Notes: generated by a model not told the origin, from the sequence alone. DNA of 64,000 nt from Annona cherimola (GCA_030490835.1 CM059977.1:36167676-36231675); one strand, 5' to 3'. Positions 24,279-35,366 are shown, numbered from the stretch's first letter. Numbers and translations: made by a program.

Positions 24279-24344
24279 AATTCTAAAATTAGCTATTTAT
24301 TTTAAAATTTTATTTATAAAATTTTATAATTTACCATAAACATT

Positions 24345-24355
24345 GCTCTGATACC
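24345..24355 (-). promoter_or_regulatory. XA primer-binding site
   Basis: On minus GGTATCAGAGC, matching the initiator tRNA-Met primer site. The LTR end GATACA lies eight bases upstream on minus, at 24364. Confidence 0.75.
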
Positions 24356-24363
24356 TCTTTCTC

Positions 24364-24420
24364 TGTATCTCCCCAAACGCAGGATATTACGAGAATTACC
24401 TTACTCCAGGGATCGATTTA
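24364..24420 (-). repeat. XA 5' LTR stub
   Basis: Only the last 57 bases of the LTR remain (minus: GATCCCTGGAGTAAGG ... GATACA), matching the end of the XB LTR at about 3383-3439. At 24421 the sequence switches to X LTR sequence in the opposite orientation. Confidence 0.75.
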
Positions 24421-24783
24421 AAAAAAAAAGAGAGAAGGGAGAAGAAAACTTGGGGCGTTGGAGGAACAGAAGACAAAAAAATAACGTGCAAGCTAAAAAT
24501 GTAACATCTAGGTGAGTTTGAGGTACTTTTGATAAATTTATTTACACCAAATTAATTCTTTTTTTTCCCCGCTATATATTTATTAATGAGATTTATTTTC
24601 ATAATTTGTTGTTAAATTTTAAAATCCTAAAGCTCAGAAACCAATTTCAACCCTTTTCCTTAATGCTTTAAAGAAATATATTAATATGAAAGTACTTTAC
24701 AACTATCAACGTGATCAGATGGTGATATTTAAATAAAAACTTTCAAGATACCAACGTATAAACCTGCATGAAATTATTTTTTA
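24421..24783 (+). repeat. Internal fragment of an X LTR in plus orientation
   Basis: Matches XB LTR from 2546 onward and then continues into the segment that only XA's LTR retains (complement of about 17245-17165). It has neither LTR end. It may be the remains of XB's 3' LTR, which is expected here. It joins D's LTR at a TATAC tract. Confidence 0.75.
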
Positions 24784-25922
24784 TACAAGTGGGATTTAGT
24801 TTGAAGATTAATTTTTGGTTCAATGATTATGTATTTTATGATGTAATTATTTATATTGTTTTAATTATTTGTATAAAGCACATATATCATGATTTTTTTT
24901 GAAGACATAATTTAGGATATAAAATTATGCAGATAAATATGTTTGAACTTTATGCTTAAAATTATATGTATTGAGATGGTTGAATTTTATTATGCATTTT
25001 ATTTTTATAAATGCATTGATATGCAATAAATATATGGAATTGAAATTATGTATTAATGATGTGGGTTATTTACAACATATATATAATAATGTCCAATTAA
25101 TCTGTGTAAAATCAAATTATGTAACTCAGATCCCAAATTCTCGAACGTCCAAGGAGGAAATTTCATTCCAGAGAAATTTTGCCAGAGAGAGAATTCCATC
25201 AGAAGATGTGAATCTTATATTTGCAATGAAATTTTTTTTATTGCTTTTGATTTTTTAATGAATTTAATATTTTTTGATGTTTTTGATGTCTAGGTATTTC
25301 TTTAAAAATTGACATGTAGCCTATTGCAGCAATAAGGGCTAAGTAAGACATGTCCTAGTAGGGCCATTTGCAGTAAAGACTATGATGATGTGGCTTAATG
25401 TGGGCTATTCATTCCATTTTATTATGATTTATTCAGTCGAACTCCGATTTGAACCATTAAATAGTCCATTTCTATGTTTATGATGCTTTTGGACTCAATG
25501 GAAGGGTTTAATTTTGCATTTGAGGCCAAAATTTTAAGTTATAAAATTAATGATCATTTTTATCATTTAATTAAGTTTTATTAGGGTCATTATCCATTTG
25601 TAAATAATTTTTTACTTGCTAAGCCATGTGGGGACTAACCCATTATTTTTATAGGTGTACTAAATCAAGTGGGGCCCTAGCATTTTGGATTTTTGTGAAA
25701 ATTTTCAAGAATATTTATTTCTAATTATTTTTCACAAGGCATGTATCGGAATAGGAGACATGTAATTTTTTATTTATCTTGGATGTAATAATGAGAACAT
25801 GGTTAGTGGAAGTGAAATTTTGTATGAAATTATAATAATTAATTTTATCATGTGTGATTGATCTTGGAGAAATTGTAGTAAATACACGCCCTGGGATCAC
25901 TTTTCTGGATCGGTATGTTATA
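24784..25922 (+). repeat. D 5' LTR, right part
   Basis: Resumes at CAAGTGGGATTTAG, the base that follows the left part when both are laid on the 3' LTR (32279 onward). It ends GGTATGTTATA at the internal boundary, where the 3' LTR has GGTATATTACA. No bases of the D LTR appear lost at the insertion point beyond one to three. Confidence 0.85.
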
Positions 25923-25924
25923 GA

Positions 25925-25936
25925 TGGTATCAGAGC
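25925..25936 (+). promoter_or_regulatory. D primer-binding site
   Basis: TGGTATCAGAGC, a perfect match to the initiator tRNA-Met primer site of plant LTR retrotransposons, two bases after the LTR. Confidence 0.85.
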
Positions 25937-26154
25937 GGTTACACATATAAAATATGACTCATTAATTATTAAATAAATTTTTTTAAAAAAAGAATTTTGA
26001 AATGAATTTGCAAACCTAACCTTATGTTTTTTTTTAAGTTCAGAAAATGTTTAGTTCGGGTTAAGTGCCCTAGAAAAATAGGTTCTAACTTAGAGAAAGG
26101 AGTCCTATCTATAGTATCTAGCCCTATAAAAAGCTGGATAGGATCCTAGAGGCT

Positions 26155-27325
26155 ATGAATGTTGTCACCCCATCTACACCTATTAAGCCTCGGGTTAGAA
26201 ATTTAAATAGGGAGAAGGGTAAGAAATCAGTAACCCAAGTAATGACTGTCCCAGAAATTGATCTAGGTAATGCAACCCTGGCTAATAAAAGTAAGTGGCT
26301 GTGTACCCAAAAACCCATAGAGGATGAGAAGCCTAAGAAAAGAAAAGCTAAAACTCAGGTCGTACCTATACTTAAGAAGGTTATACCCCTACCCCAAATG
26401 GCTGGAACCCTAAAATAGGATGATCCTTCAACCTTATGGAAACTTTCTATACAAACTAAGGTTGTTACTTCAAAGCCTAAGATATCACCTATTAATGTAC
26501 CCAAAGCCATGGATGAGTTCAAAGCTGCTGATGTACCCAAAGCTAAGGATATGCCCAAAGCTTTGGATGAGTTTGAAGTTGCTAATGTACCCAAGGCTGT
26601 GGATGTATCCAAAGTGGTGGATATACCTAAGCTGCTGATATACTTAAGGTCATGGGTGAGTCCTTTGCTATACCCAAGCCAAAGGTAACAGCTGAACCTA
26701 GTTCAAAGCTGTAGAAGGAATTTTCATCTATTCAAGGACCCAGTTCAGATCTTGTCTATACTCAGGTAGAGCCTTAAGAAGTACCCTCTCAGGCTACTCA
26801 CAAGCTACCATTTGTGAGGTCATAGGGTCAAGATATACAGACCAGAGTTGAGTTTAAGGAAGCCTATACGGGAAGGAACCAAGGACTTTTTATAACTAAC
26901 TACCTATTGTAACTGAGTTGGTATATTATTTTTATGGTATCAATGGACATACAGCTAAGACATGTTCATATGGTAACCGAGTTTGTTTCCTACGTCATTC
27001 CTCTGATCACCTTAAGGAAAATTGTCCTTTTAGCAAATATGCAAATTAGGTTGTAATATTTTTTTATATAATAAAAGTTAAGACTGTTCCTGTTTGCTTA
27101 AGAACATATATTAAGACTATATTTCTCTTCTATGCCAGAATAGAAAATAATTTCGATGATTTGAATGCCCGAACTGGTCACCTAGAGCAATATTCTAGTA
27201 AAAAGTTACGAAAGAAACAAGCTAAGGACCAACCAAAGGCTGAGCCTAGAAAGAGGCCTAGTAGAAGGAAGGATAAAGCTCTAATTGAATCCCCGACCAG
27301 AGCTACCATTCTTAGCAGCGTCTGA
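26155..27325 (+). pseudogene. D extra ORF upstream of gag: basic, PKA-repeat, zinc-knuckle-like
   Basis: Starts ATG at 26155 (87 codons to a TAG at 26416), with basic stretches EKGKK and KPKKRKAK. Past the stop, the same frame encodes a run of short repeats of the form (V/M)PKA.D or VSKVVD near 26490-26640. After frameshifts come two zinc-knuckle-like motifs at about 26930-27040 (YGINGHTAKTC and CFLRHSSDHLKENC) whose missing cysteines are explained by single-base changes. Then a highly basic tail (KKLRKKQAK, PRKRPSRRKDK) to a stop at 27323. Nucleic-acid binding is likely. Placing knuckles before the capsid domain is unusual. Confidence 0.6.
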
Positions 27326-27602
27326 ATAAATAAGAGCAAACCTTTGCAGTATTTCAGGTAAAGGCTTTTTATCAGTGGGAAGGGATGGAAGCACAGCTAG
27401 AATAAATTGTTCAACAGTAATCATCAGTGGTGCTAGGAAACCAAGAGCACCGTCACCACGAGCATGATGAACATCAGTCGATTGTTAGTATGCATGGGAG
27501 TTAGAAAAAAGGGCCAGATCAGAACCCAGATGCTTGAGTTTTAGAAGGAAAGTCAGAATTTGGTAGGCAGGAAGAAAGGGAGGTCTCGCACCAGGCAAAC
27601 AG

Positions 27603-28236
27603 ATGGGTAGTGATAAAGCTCAAGGAACGGTTATAGAAAGTCTAAGTGTTGCAAACATGGGTTGTCCTGAACAGCGAGAAATAGATCGGCGAGATGTTGA
27701 TGCATTCCATTATCAAAAACCCTCATCCTTTGCCTGTGGTGATTGCTTAGCCGCCGAGCATTAGATCGAGACAATGGAAAATTTTTCTAACTTTCTAGGT
27801 TGTGATGACCATCAAAAAATTTTATTTGCTCCGTTCAAACTCAGTGGAGAGGATTATCGATAGTGGAAGACATAACAACGTGTCTTTAACAGTAGGAAAG
27901 AAAATGTGACTTGGGACAAATTTAAGGAATCCTTCTTCGCCAAGTTCTTTCCATCTTCTATTAGAATTTTTAAGGCCCAAGAGTTTGCGAAATTGAAGCA
28001 AAGGTACTATGACGGTGGCCGAGTATGAAACAAAATTCAACTCTCTGCTTCGGTTTGCTCCCATCTCAGAATGAGAAGAAGATAGTCGGATTCGCAAGTT
28101 TGAGGACGGCCTGACTGATATATGCGGCCGAGTAATACTTTTCCACAATAAAACCTATGGTGATGCAGTCGACAATGCTCTCTTAGTTGAGAGTGATACT
28201 GCCAAGCTTGATAGGCGTCACTTGAAGAGGGAATGA
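27603..28236 (+). pseudogene. D gag capsid domain
   Basis: From ATG 27603 (MGSDKAQGTVIES) through a stop at 27762, then FAPFKLSGEDY, VTWDKFKESFFAKFFPSSI, AQEFAKLKQ, and after a frameshift MTVAEYETKFNSLLRFAP, FEDGLTDICGRV. This is the standard retrotransposon gag core. It ends at 28236 and no zinc knuckle lies between it and the protease only about 80 bases downstream, unlike the X family. Confidence 0.8.
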
Positions 28237-28311
28237 TCAGCAGTGAGGGATCATTCAGGAAAGAAGCAGATCGGACAGTCTTCTTTAGGGTAAACTAGAG
28301 CCCAAGCACCG

Positions 28312-28610
28312 ATAGAGACAGCGATAGGTATTATTTGTCTTTATGGTATTTTCGCTCGAGTATTATTTGATAAAGGTGCGGATAACTCTTTTATATCTAA
28401 AGAGTTTGTGCGAGAGCATAGGTTGGAAGTCACTGAGTTAACTTGGGATGTCTGGGTCACATTATCTGTTAGGGTAGTTTGTTAATAAGACATTCTTGTA
28501 TGACTTATACCCTAAAAGTTGAAAGTTTAACCATCTCAGTAGTTCTTTTAATCATACCCATGAAAGATCTAGATGTTATTTTGGGAATGAGTACATGAAA
28601 TTTACCCCCG
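28312..28610 (+). pseudogene. D protease
   Basis: ARVLFDKGADNSFISKEF carries the retropepsin signature with the catalytic Asp, but Lys replaces the usual Ser or Thr of DSGA/DTGA. A later frame has VESLTISVVLLIIPMKDLDV and ILGMS, the distal motif. A stop and frameshift lie between them. Confidence 0.75.
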
Positions 28611-28789
28611 TGAGCTCGTGTCAGCTTTCAAGGATCTGATGAGCAAGGTATTGATTTTAAAGGAAGTTAATTGGTAATACCTCACCTCATATCAGCTTTT
28701 CAGGCTAGAAAACTTTTAGAAAGGGTTGACTAGAATTTCTTGTTTTAGTTCTAGCAATAGAGGATAAAGAGGTTAAGTTGGAAGACATT

Positions 28790-29480
28790 TCGGTTGTTAA
28801 TGAATTTCTAGATGTGTTTCCAAAGGAGTTGCCTAGAGTTCCCCAAGAAAGAAATATTGATTTCATCATAGAATTGATACTCGCTACTATTCCAATTTTA
28901 AAGGCTCCTCATCAAATGGCTCTTGTAGAATTGAAAGAATTAAAGATATAGTTGTAAGAGCTTCTCGATTTAGGATTTATTCACCTAGTAAGTCACATTG
29001 GGAAGCACCTATTCTTTTTATAAAGAAGAAAGATAGAAATATGAGATTGTGCATCAATTATAGAGAGCTGAATAAGGTAACAATTAAGAACAAATACTCA
29101 CTTATCCAAGTTAATGATCTCTTTGATCAACTACAAGGTGCATCGGTCTTCTCCAAAATAGATCTGCGGTCAGAAATTAATTAAAAGTTCAGGATGAAGA
29201 TATACCTAAGAAAACTTTTAGAGCTCGTTATGGTCATTAAAATTTTTTAGTAATGTTATTTAGAGTAACTAATGCGCCAACCACATTCATAGACCTTATG
29301 AATAGGGTATTTTGATAGTTCTTAAATAAGTGTGTTGTGATATTTATTGATGATATTTTAGTATATTCCAAAGGAGAAGTAGAACATGTTGATCTTTTAA
29401 GGACAGTACTACAGACCCTAAGAGAACTTAGACCCTGAGAGAACAAAAGTTGTAAGTCAAACTCAAGAAATGTGAGTTTT
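28790..29480 (+). pseudogene. D reverse transcriptase
   Basis: Motifs in several frames: [70 protein letters not shown], then the catalytic box [16 protein letters not shown] near 29330-29380, with both aspartates intact. Five or more stops and frameshifts break it. The primer grip and thumb follow around 29390-29480. Confidence 0.85.
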
Positions 29481-29482
29481 GG

Positions 29483-30140
29483 ATGGATAATGTGGCCTTC
29501 TTAAGTCATGTGGTTAGCAAGGATGGAGTATTAGTAGCTTTAAAGAAGATAGAAGATATAACCGATTGGGGTAGACCGATTACAATAACTGAGGTTAGAA
29601 GTTCTCTGAGTATAACAGAGTATTATCAAAAATTTATGGAAATTTTCTCAAGCATAGTAAGACCACTTACTAGGTTAACCCATAAAAATACTAAATTTAT
29701 CTGGTCAGATACTTGTGAGAGAAGTTTTCAAGAATTAAAGAGTCGTTTAATTTCATTCCCAATTTTAGCCTTGTCGATCATTGATGTAAGCTATGTGGTG
29801 TCCAGTGATGCGCCTAGAAAAGACCTCGGCTGTGTACTCATGTAGCAAGATAGGGTAATTGCCTATGCATTTAGATAGTTAAGACTCTATGAACAAAATT
29901 ACCCTACCTATGACTTGGAGTTAGCTGCAGTAGTGTTTACTTTAAAAATATGGCAACACTACTTATATGGTGAGAAAAGAAATTTTTTTACAGACTATAA
30001 GAGTGTGACATGCATTTTCTCTCAAAAAAAGTTGAACCTTTGGCAGAGAAGATGATTGGAGTTACTAAAGGACTATGACATTAATATTTATTATCACCCT
30101 GGTAAAGTAAATGTGTTAGCTGATGCTCTAAGTTGTAAAT
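29483..30140 (+). pseudogene. D RT connection and RNase H
   Basis: The open frame 29483-29845 holds FLSHVVSKDGV, RSSLSITEYYQKFMEIFS, PLTRLTHKNTKFIW and the first RNase H strand VSSDAPRKDLGCVLM with its Asp. After a stop come [37 protein letters not shown] and YHPGKVNVLADALS. Domain order and spacing match XA. Confidence 0.85.
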
Positions 30141-30141
30141 T

Positions 30142-31697
30142 TTGCGCTGCGATTTGAATTACTTAACAGTTGCCTTTGATATAAGAAATTCAATCCTTGC
30201 AGTTAGAAGTAATGACTCAGGAGAAATTCGAAGAATAAGTGCTCTGCAAATTCGATCAACCTTGATTGATCGGATAAAGCAAGCTCAGAAGCATGATAAA
30301 CTTGTTCTTCGTATTTTAGAAAAGTTAAAAAATAGAGATTCCTCTGATTTTAGTTGCGGTTCTGATGATCCATTACTTTTTCAAGGAAGGTTAGTTGTGC
30401 CTACAGATAACATGCTGCAACGAGAAATTTTAGAGGAAGCTCATCAGTCTAAATTTTCTGTGCATCATAGTAGTACCAAGATTTACAAAAATCTAAGACA
30501 AAATTTTTAGTGAAAAAGGCTGCGTGTCGAGTGTGCTAAATTTATGTCTCAGTGTTTAGTATGTTAGCAAATCAAAGTTGAACGAAAAAGACAAGCCGGA
30601 TGTTGCGATATTTAGAAATACTAGAGTAGAAATGAGAGCACATTACCATGGACTTTGTGACTGTTGTCCCTAGGACGCAAGCTCGTTGTGATACTGTATG
30701 GGTAGTGGTGAATAGACTCACCAAATCTTCTCACTTCTTACCTTGCGACATGACCTTTATAATGAATCAGATGACAGACTTATATCTGCGGGAGATTATT
30801 CATTTACATGGTGTCTTTATTTTCATTATGTCAGACAGAGATTGACGGTTTATTTTTGATATCTGGCAAAATTACAAAAATGTATGGGAATAGAGTTGCG
30901 GTTGAGCACCGTGTATCACTTGTAGACGGATGGTTAGTCTGAAAGAACTATTCAAATTTTAGAGAATTTATTGAAAGCTTATGCCTTGGATTTTCCTGGT
31001 TCATGGGATGAGCACTTGTCTTTGTTTGAATTTGCCTATAACAACAGTTATCAGTCTAGTATCTGTATGGCTCAGTTTGAAGCTCTGTATGGAAAAAGGT
31101 GTCGAACGCTTGTCTATTGGAAAGAAATTGGTACACGACAACTTTTAGCTATAACCTCGATTTAGCAAGCTGCTAATGTGGTTTGAGTTATTAGGCGATT
31201 CTTGGAAGTAGCACAAGATCGCTAGAAAAAAATATGCTGATGGCAAACGAAGAGACCTACAATTTATAGTAGGCAAGTTAGTCTTCTTAAAAGTCTCTCC
31301 CACCAAAGGTGTGACTCATTTCGAGGTGAAAGGCAAGTTATCTCCTCGATATATCGAACCTTTTGAGATATTAAAAATCATTGGTGGTGTTGCCTATTGA
31401 CTAGCGTTGCCTCCTTCGCTAGAAAATACTCATAATGTCTTTCATATCTCACAGTTAAAAAAATATATAGCCGATTCTACTCATATTTTGTTAGCTGAGC
31501 AATATGAGATTAAGGAAGATTTAATTCATCCGGAACGTCCTGTTCGAATCTTGGATAGTTGCGAGAAGTAGTTAAAGAGGAGAACAATTCCATATGTTCT
31601 AGTGAAATGGAGCAATCATAGTGAGCGGGAAGCTATGTGGGAGCTAGAGGATGATATTTGCAGAATTTGCCCCGAATTATTCGACAATCTGTCTTAA
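30142..31697 (+). pseudogene. D integrase with C-terminal chromodomain
   Basis: HHCC zinc-binding region in 30142-30580 (EAHQSKFSVHHSSTKIYKNL; then ECAKFMSQCLVC), catalytic core with MDFVTVVPRTQ (first Asp), MSDRD (second Asp) and a SERTIQILENLLKA region (Glu), followed by SLFEFAYNNSYQSS and FEALYGKRC. The C-terminus has NTHNVFHISQLKKYI and a chromodomain (PVRILDSCEK, RTIPYVLVKWSNHSE, WELEDD), ending at 31697. Six or more stops. Confidence 0.85.
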
Positions 31698-31730
31698 CTA
31701 TTGCAAGTTTCGAGGAAGAAACTTTATAAG

Positions 31731-31740
31731 ATGGGGAGAA
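31731..31740 (+). promoter_or_regulatory. D polypurine tract
   Basis: ATGGGGAGAA abuts the 3' LTR start TGTAAAATATTG. Confidence 0.8.
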
Positions 31741-33446
31741 TGTAAAATATTGAAAAAAAATAATAATAATTTAAGTTGACTGATCAAAATACACGTGGGA
31801 CATCCTACGTGTCAAGGGTAAACCTTTTGACCAACTAGGCCGGATGGGTAATAATAGGCCTTGCCCGATTATTATTTAAATATGTTGCGGGTTATATTTA
31901 TATTTATATTTTTGAATGTTATTTTAGCAACTTGTGTAGCTCGGTTGGCATAGAGGGGTTCAGTGGTCTTAGAGGTTTAGGATTCGAGTGGGGGTTCCAA
32001 AGAAAAATAATTAATTTTTGCACTTTTGCTTCCTCAGGCATGTGGGCCGCACAAGATAAGATAAGATAAATATTCCACTGGATAAGATGGGATTAGAATT
32101 GAAATTTAAGTTAAAAGTGATAATATTTTATCTTTTATTCATTCTTCAGAGTTTTAGGAAATATACGGGAGACCTTTTATAAATTGGGTTTGGGAGTTGA
32201 TGGATTTAGGTATAGAGCATCCGTAGGAGGAGAATTTTTTATAAAGCAGAGTTGCGTGAGAAGAGGACTTGTATAAGCCAAGTGGGATTTAGTTTGAAGA
32301 TTGATTTTTGGTTCAATGATTATGTATTTTATGATGTAATTATTTATGTTGTTTTAATTACTTGTATAAAGCACATATACCATGATTTTTTTGAAATGCA
32401 TAATTTAGAATATAAAATTATGCAGATAAATATGTTTGAACTTTATGCTTAAAATTATATATATTAAGATTGTTGAATTTTATTATGCATTTTATTTTTA
32501 TAAATGCATGGATATGCAATAAATATATGGATATTGAAATTATGTATCAATGATGTGGGTTATTTGCAGCATATATATAATAATGTCTAATATAATCTGC
32601 GTAAAATCAAATTATGTAACCCAAATCCCAAATTCTAGGACGTCCATGGAGGAAATTTTGTTCTAAAGAAATTTCCCCATAAAAGAATTTTTTCAGAGAG
32701 AGAATTCCGCTAGGAGATGTGAATCTTGTATTTGCAACGAATTTTTTTTCGTTGCTTTTGATGTTTTAATGTATTTAATATTTTTTTTGATACTTCTGAT
32801 GTCTAAGTATTCCTTTAGAAATTGCCGTGTAACCTATTGCAGTAATAAGGGCTAAGTAAGAGAGGTCCTGGTGGGGCCATCTGCAGTAAAGGCTATGATG
32901 ATGTGGTTTAATGCGGGTCATTCATTCCATTTTGTTATAATTTATTCAGTTAAACTCCAATTTGAATGATCAAATAGTTTATTTCTATGTTTATGGTGCT
33001 TCTGGGCTCAATGGAAGGATTTGATTTTGCATTTGAGGCCAAATTTTTAAGTTATAAAATTAAATGATCATTTTTATCATTTAATTAAGTTTTATTGGGG
33101 CCATTATCCATTTCTAAATAATTTTCTACTTGCTAGTCATGTTGGACTAATCCGTTATTTTTACAGGTGTACCAAATCAAGTGAGACACTAGCATTTTGG
33201 ATTTTTGTGAAGATTTTCAAGAATATTTATTTCTAATTATTTGTTTTAAGACATGTATTGAAATAGGGGACATGTAATTTTTATTTATGTCTTGGATGTA
33301 ATAATGAGAACATGACTAGTGGAAGTGAAATTTTGAATTTTTTATGAAATTATAATAATTAATTTTGCTATAAATATGTTATTGATCTTTGAAAAATTGC
33401 ATTAAATACATGACTTGTGATTACTTTTCTAGACCGGTATATTACA
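31741..33446 (+). repeat. D 3' LTR
   Basis: 1,706 bases, TGTAAAAT ... ATTACA. It is the uninterrupted reference against which the two 5' LTR pieces can be aligned. GTTTT follows at once. Confidence 0.9.
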
Positions 33447-33451
33447 GTTTT
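33447..33451. repeat. Right target-site duplication of element D
   Basis: GTTTT, identical to 960-964. Confidence 0.8.
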
Positions 33452-34265
33452 TGAATAAACGACTTTAGTGTAGAAATTAATCTAGTTTTTTTTTCGATGG
33501 CATTATTTAAGGGATCCAATCCAATGCACTTGGATGTAAAATCCATTTTTAAATTTTTTTATAAAATTATTAATCTAGTTATATTTGTATTCAATATATC
33601 AAGTTTTACCAACTTTAGAGATGTGTACTTTTTTAAAATTTCAAAATTTAGTCATTTTCAAGTCTTTGAAGACAAACAAATAAGTATTTTAAAAATTTTA
33701 AAATATGTACATATATGCATCTCTAAATATGGTAAAACTTGTCATATGGATTAAATATATTTAGACTAGTAATTTTATAAAGATTAAAAAAATAAAAATA
33801 AGCTTTATACATAGGAGTGCAACTTGGATTCATGAATCTCGGGTTCACCTAATCTCTAATCCTAACCTTATTTATAAAATATTGACCCTAATTTTATCCA
33901 TAACCCTATTTTTAACGAATTTATGTTTTACTTAAGAGTCATAAGTTTAGAATTTCATATGAATATTTAATAACAAGAAATCATGTAAGTAAATATAATA
34001 ATATATAGTCAAATTATAAACTTTTAAAAAATATAGAAATATAAAAAATATTTTTAGAAAAAATTAACATAACAACAAGATAAAGAAGAAAACTAATGGA
34101 TGTAAAAATAAATTATAGAAATAAAGTATAAATATAAATGAAAATAATATTCTATTTATAATACAATTACGATATGTCAAACATGTATTCAATATAAATA
34201 ATATAAAATATACAAAATATAAAGAAATATTGTTTAAATATTATTTATATAATATATTTTATAAT
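33452..34265. other. AT-rich sequence, no gene
   Basis: No supported coding region. The stretch from about 34000 to 34260 resembles the reverse complement of about 59280-59470 (shared AATTGTATTATA(A/G)ATAGA), suggesting an old dispersed repeat. Confidence 0.4.
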
Positions 34266-34760
34266 AAATAATAAATGAAAAATTGGGCGTGGGTTCTTCA
34301 GGTTTTGGATTCACTTGAACTATAATCCTATCATATTTACAGATTGAGTTCGGGTTCTTCGAGCTTGAGTTGTAAAAAAGTAAGTTATAACATGATTGGA
34401 AATCGGGTTCGGGCTCAACCTGACAAAAATTGCACATCTATTTATACCTAAGTGCATGGGAAGCCTAGTGCAACTGGGTGCATAGGATAAAAAATCATTT
34501 TTAAATGGAAAATAATAAATGAAAAATGAAAAATTAGGCGTGGGTTCTTCGGGTTTTGGATTCACTTGAACCATAATTCTATCATATTTACAAATGGAGT
34601 TCGGGTTCTTCGAGCTCAGGTTGTAAAAAAGTAAGTTCTAACATTATTGGAAATCGGGTTCGGGCTCAACTTGGCCAACGTTGCACCTCTATTTATACCT
34701 AAGTGCATGGGAAGCCCAGTGCAACTGGGTGCATCAGATAAAAAATTATTTTTAAATGGA
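34266..34760. repeat. Tandem duplication, unit about 240 bp
   Basis: Two copies, each containing GCGTGGGTTCTTC(A/G)GGTTTTGGA, GAGTTCGGGTTCTTCGAGCT, GGAAATCGGGTTCGGGCTCAA and CCTAAGTGCATGGGAAGCC. Copy 1 begins about 34266 and copy 2 about 34506. A handful of substitutions separate them. Open frames across it repeat the same peptide and look non-coding. Confidence 0.8.
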
Positions 34761-35366
34761 AAAATTAACATTTTATTTTTTATTCAGCTAAATATAAATT
34801 TATCTTCATTTTAATTCCATGATCAGCAAAAAATTAAAGAAATATTTATCAAAGTTAAAAAGAAAGTAAGAAATATGCATCTCTTTTTACTATGGGTTTA
34901 TCAACAAAATTTTTAACCAAAACTTTTAAAACTAAAAATTTTCACTCTTCAAAACTCTTTTGTTTTTTAATTATTTTTTCAAAATTTTCTTTACAACTAT
35001 TATACTTTATAATTTTTTTACATAATTATTATGAAACTTGCCTATTTATTTTAACTTTATTATTTTTTCTCTTCATTATTACCCAGATAATATCATGTCA
35101 TTTTTTTCTGTTTTAAAAATTTTTATATAAAATTTTTCTATCCAAAAGTTTTACCACTTTACAAACACTCCCTGTGTAATATTGAGTTTTTATTTTAAAA
35201 CACTTGAACTTTTTTTTTATCATAAAACGTTTGGAACTTGATAAAGGTAATAAAAGGGAAAAAGAAAGGAATAAATTTAGATCACAATTACAATTATCTT
35301 AATTGTTATAATCAGGAGAAACGTTTTATGCAGTTTAAAATAGAGCAATAACATAGGATTTATTTA
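34761..35366. other. AT-rich sequence, no gene
   Basis: Only T-rich low-complexity DNA. A portion (about 34900-35180) resembles the left end of the window. Confidence 0.4.

Larger units (their letters stand above)
16133..24420 (-). mobile_element. Element XA: chromovirus in minus orientation
   Basis: Inverted copy of the X family. On minus from right to left: stub of 5' LTR (24364-24420), primer site, two leader ORFs, gag, protease, RT, RNase H, integrase, chromodomain, polypurine tract, and a 3' LTR (18645 down to 16133) lacking its final 356 bases. Domains are complete but split by stops; open stretches are longer than in XB, and the RT catalytic box is intact. The internal region from 20720 to 24290 is the reverse complement of XB's 3500-7022 at clear sequence similarity. 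Chromodomain and primer site place it in the Tekay/Del chromoviruses. Confidence 0.85.
965..33446 (+). mobile_element. Element D: Ty3/gypsy chromovirus interrupted by 23 kb of nested elements
   Basis: Full-length LTR retrotransposon on plus. Order: 5' LTR (split into 965-1515 and 24784-25922), a tRNA-Met type primer site, an extra ORF, gag, protease, reverse transcriptase, RNase H, integrase with C-terminal chromodomain, polypurine tract, and 3' LTR (31741-33446). The LTRs start TGTAAAAT; the 3' LTR ends ATTACA. The GTTTT duplication flanks both ends. The chromodomain and primer type fit the Tekay/Del group of chromoviruses. All reading frames carry stops or frameshifts, so the copy is dead. 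Its two 5' LTR pieces join in register against the 3' LTR, which shows that everything from 1516 to 24783 arrived later. Without the inserts D would be about 9.2 kb. Confidence 0.85.

Noticed and set aside
24784..25922. Interpreting the D LTR right part as a solo LTR or complete 5' LTR
   Set aside because: It lacks the first 540 bases, which are found at 965-1515, and it leads directly into a primer site and gag-pol.
1516..33446. Endogenous pararetrovirus origin for any of the RT sequences
   Set aside because: All RT segments are followed by RNase H and/or integrase with chromodomain, or flanked by LTRs, as in Ty3/gypsy retrotransposons; no movement-protein or viral coat motif was seen.
34234..34574. 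Two similar minus-strand ORFs as a duplicated gene
   Set aside because: They mirror a noncoding tandem duplication and the peptides have no domain-like character.
34266..34760. Treating the 240-bp tandem copies as LTRs of a small element
   Set aside because: They are directly adjacent with no internal region, primer site or target duplication.
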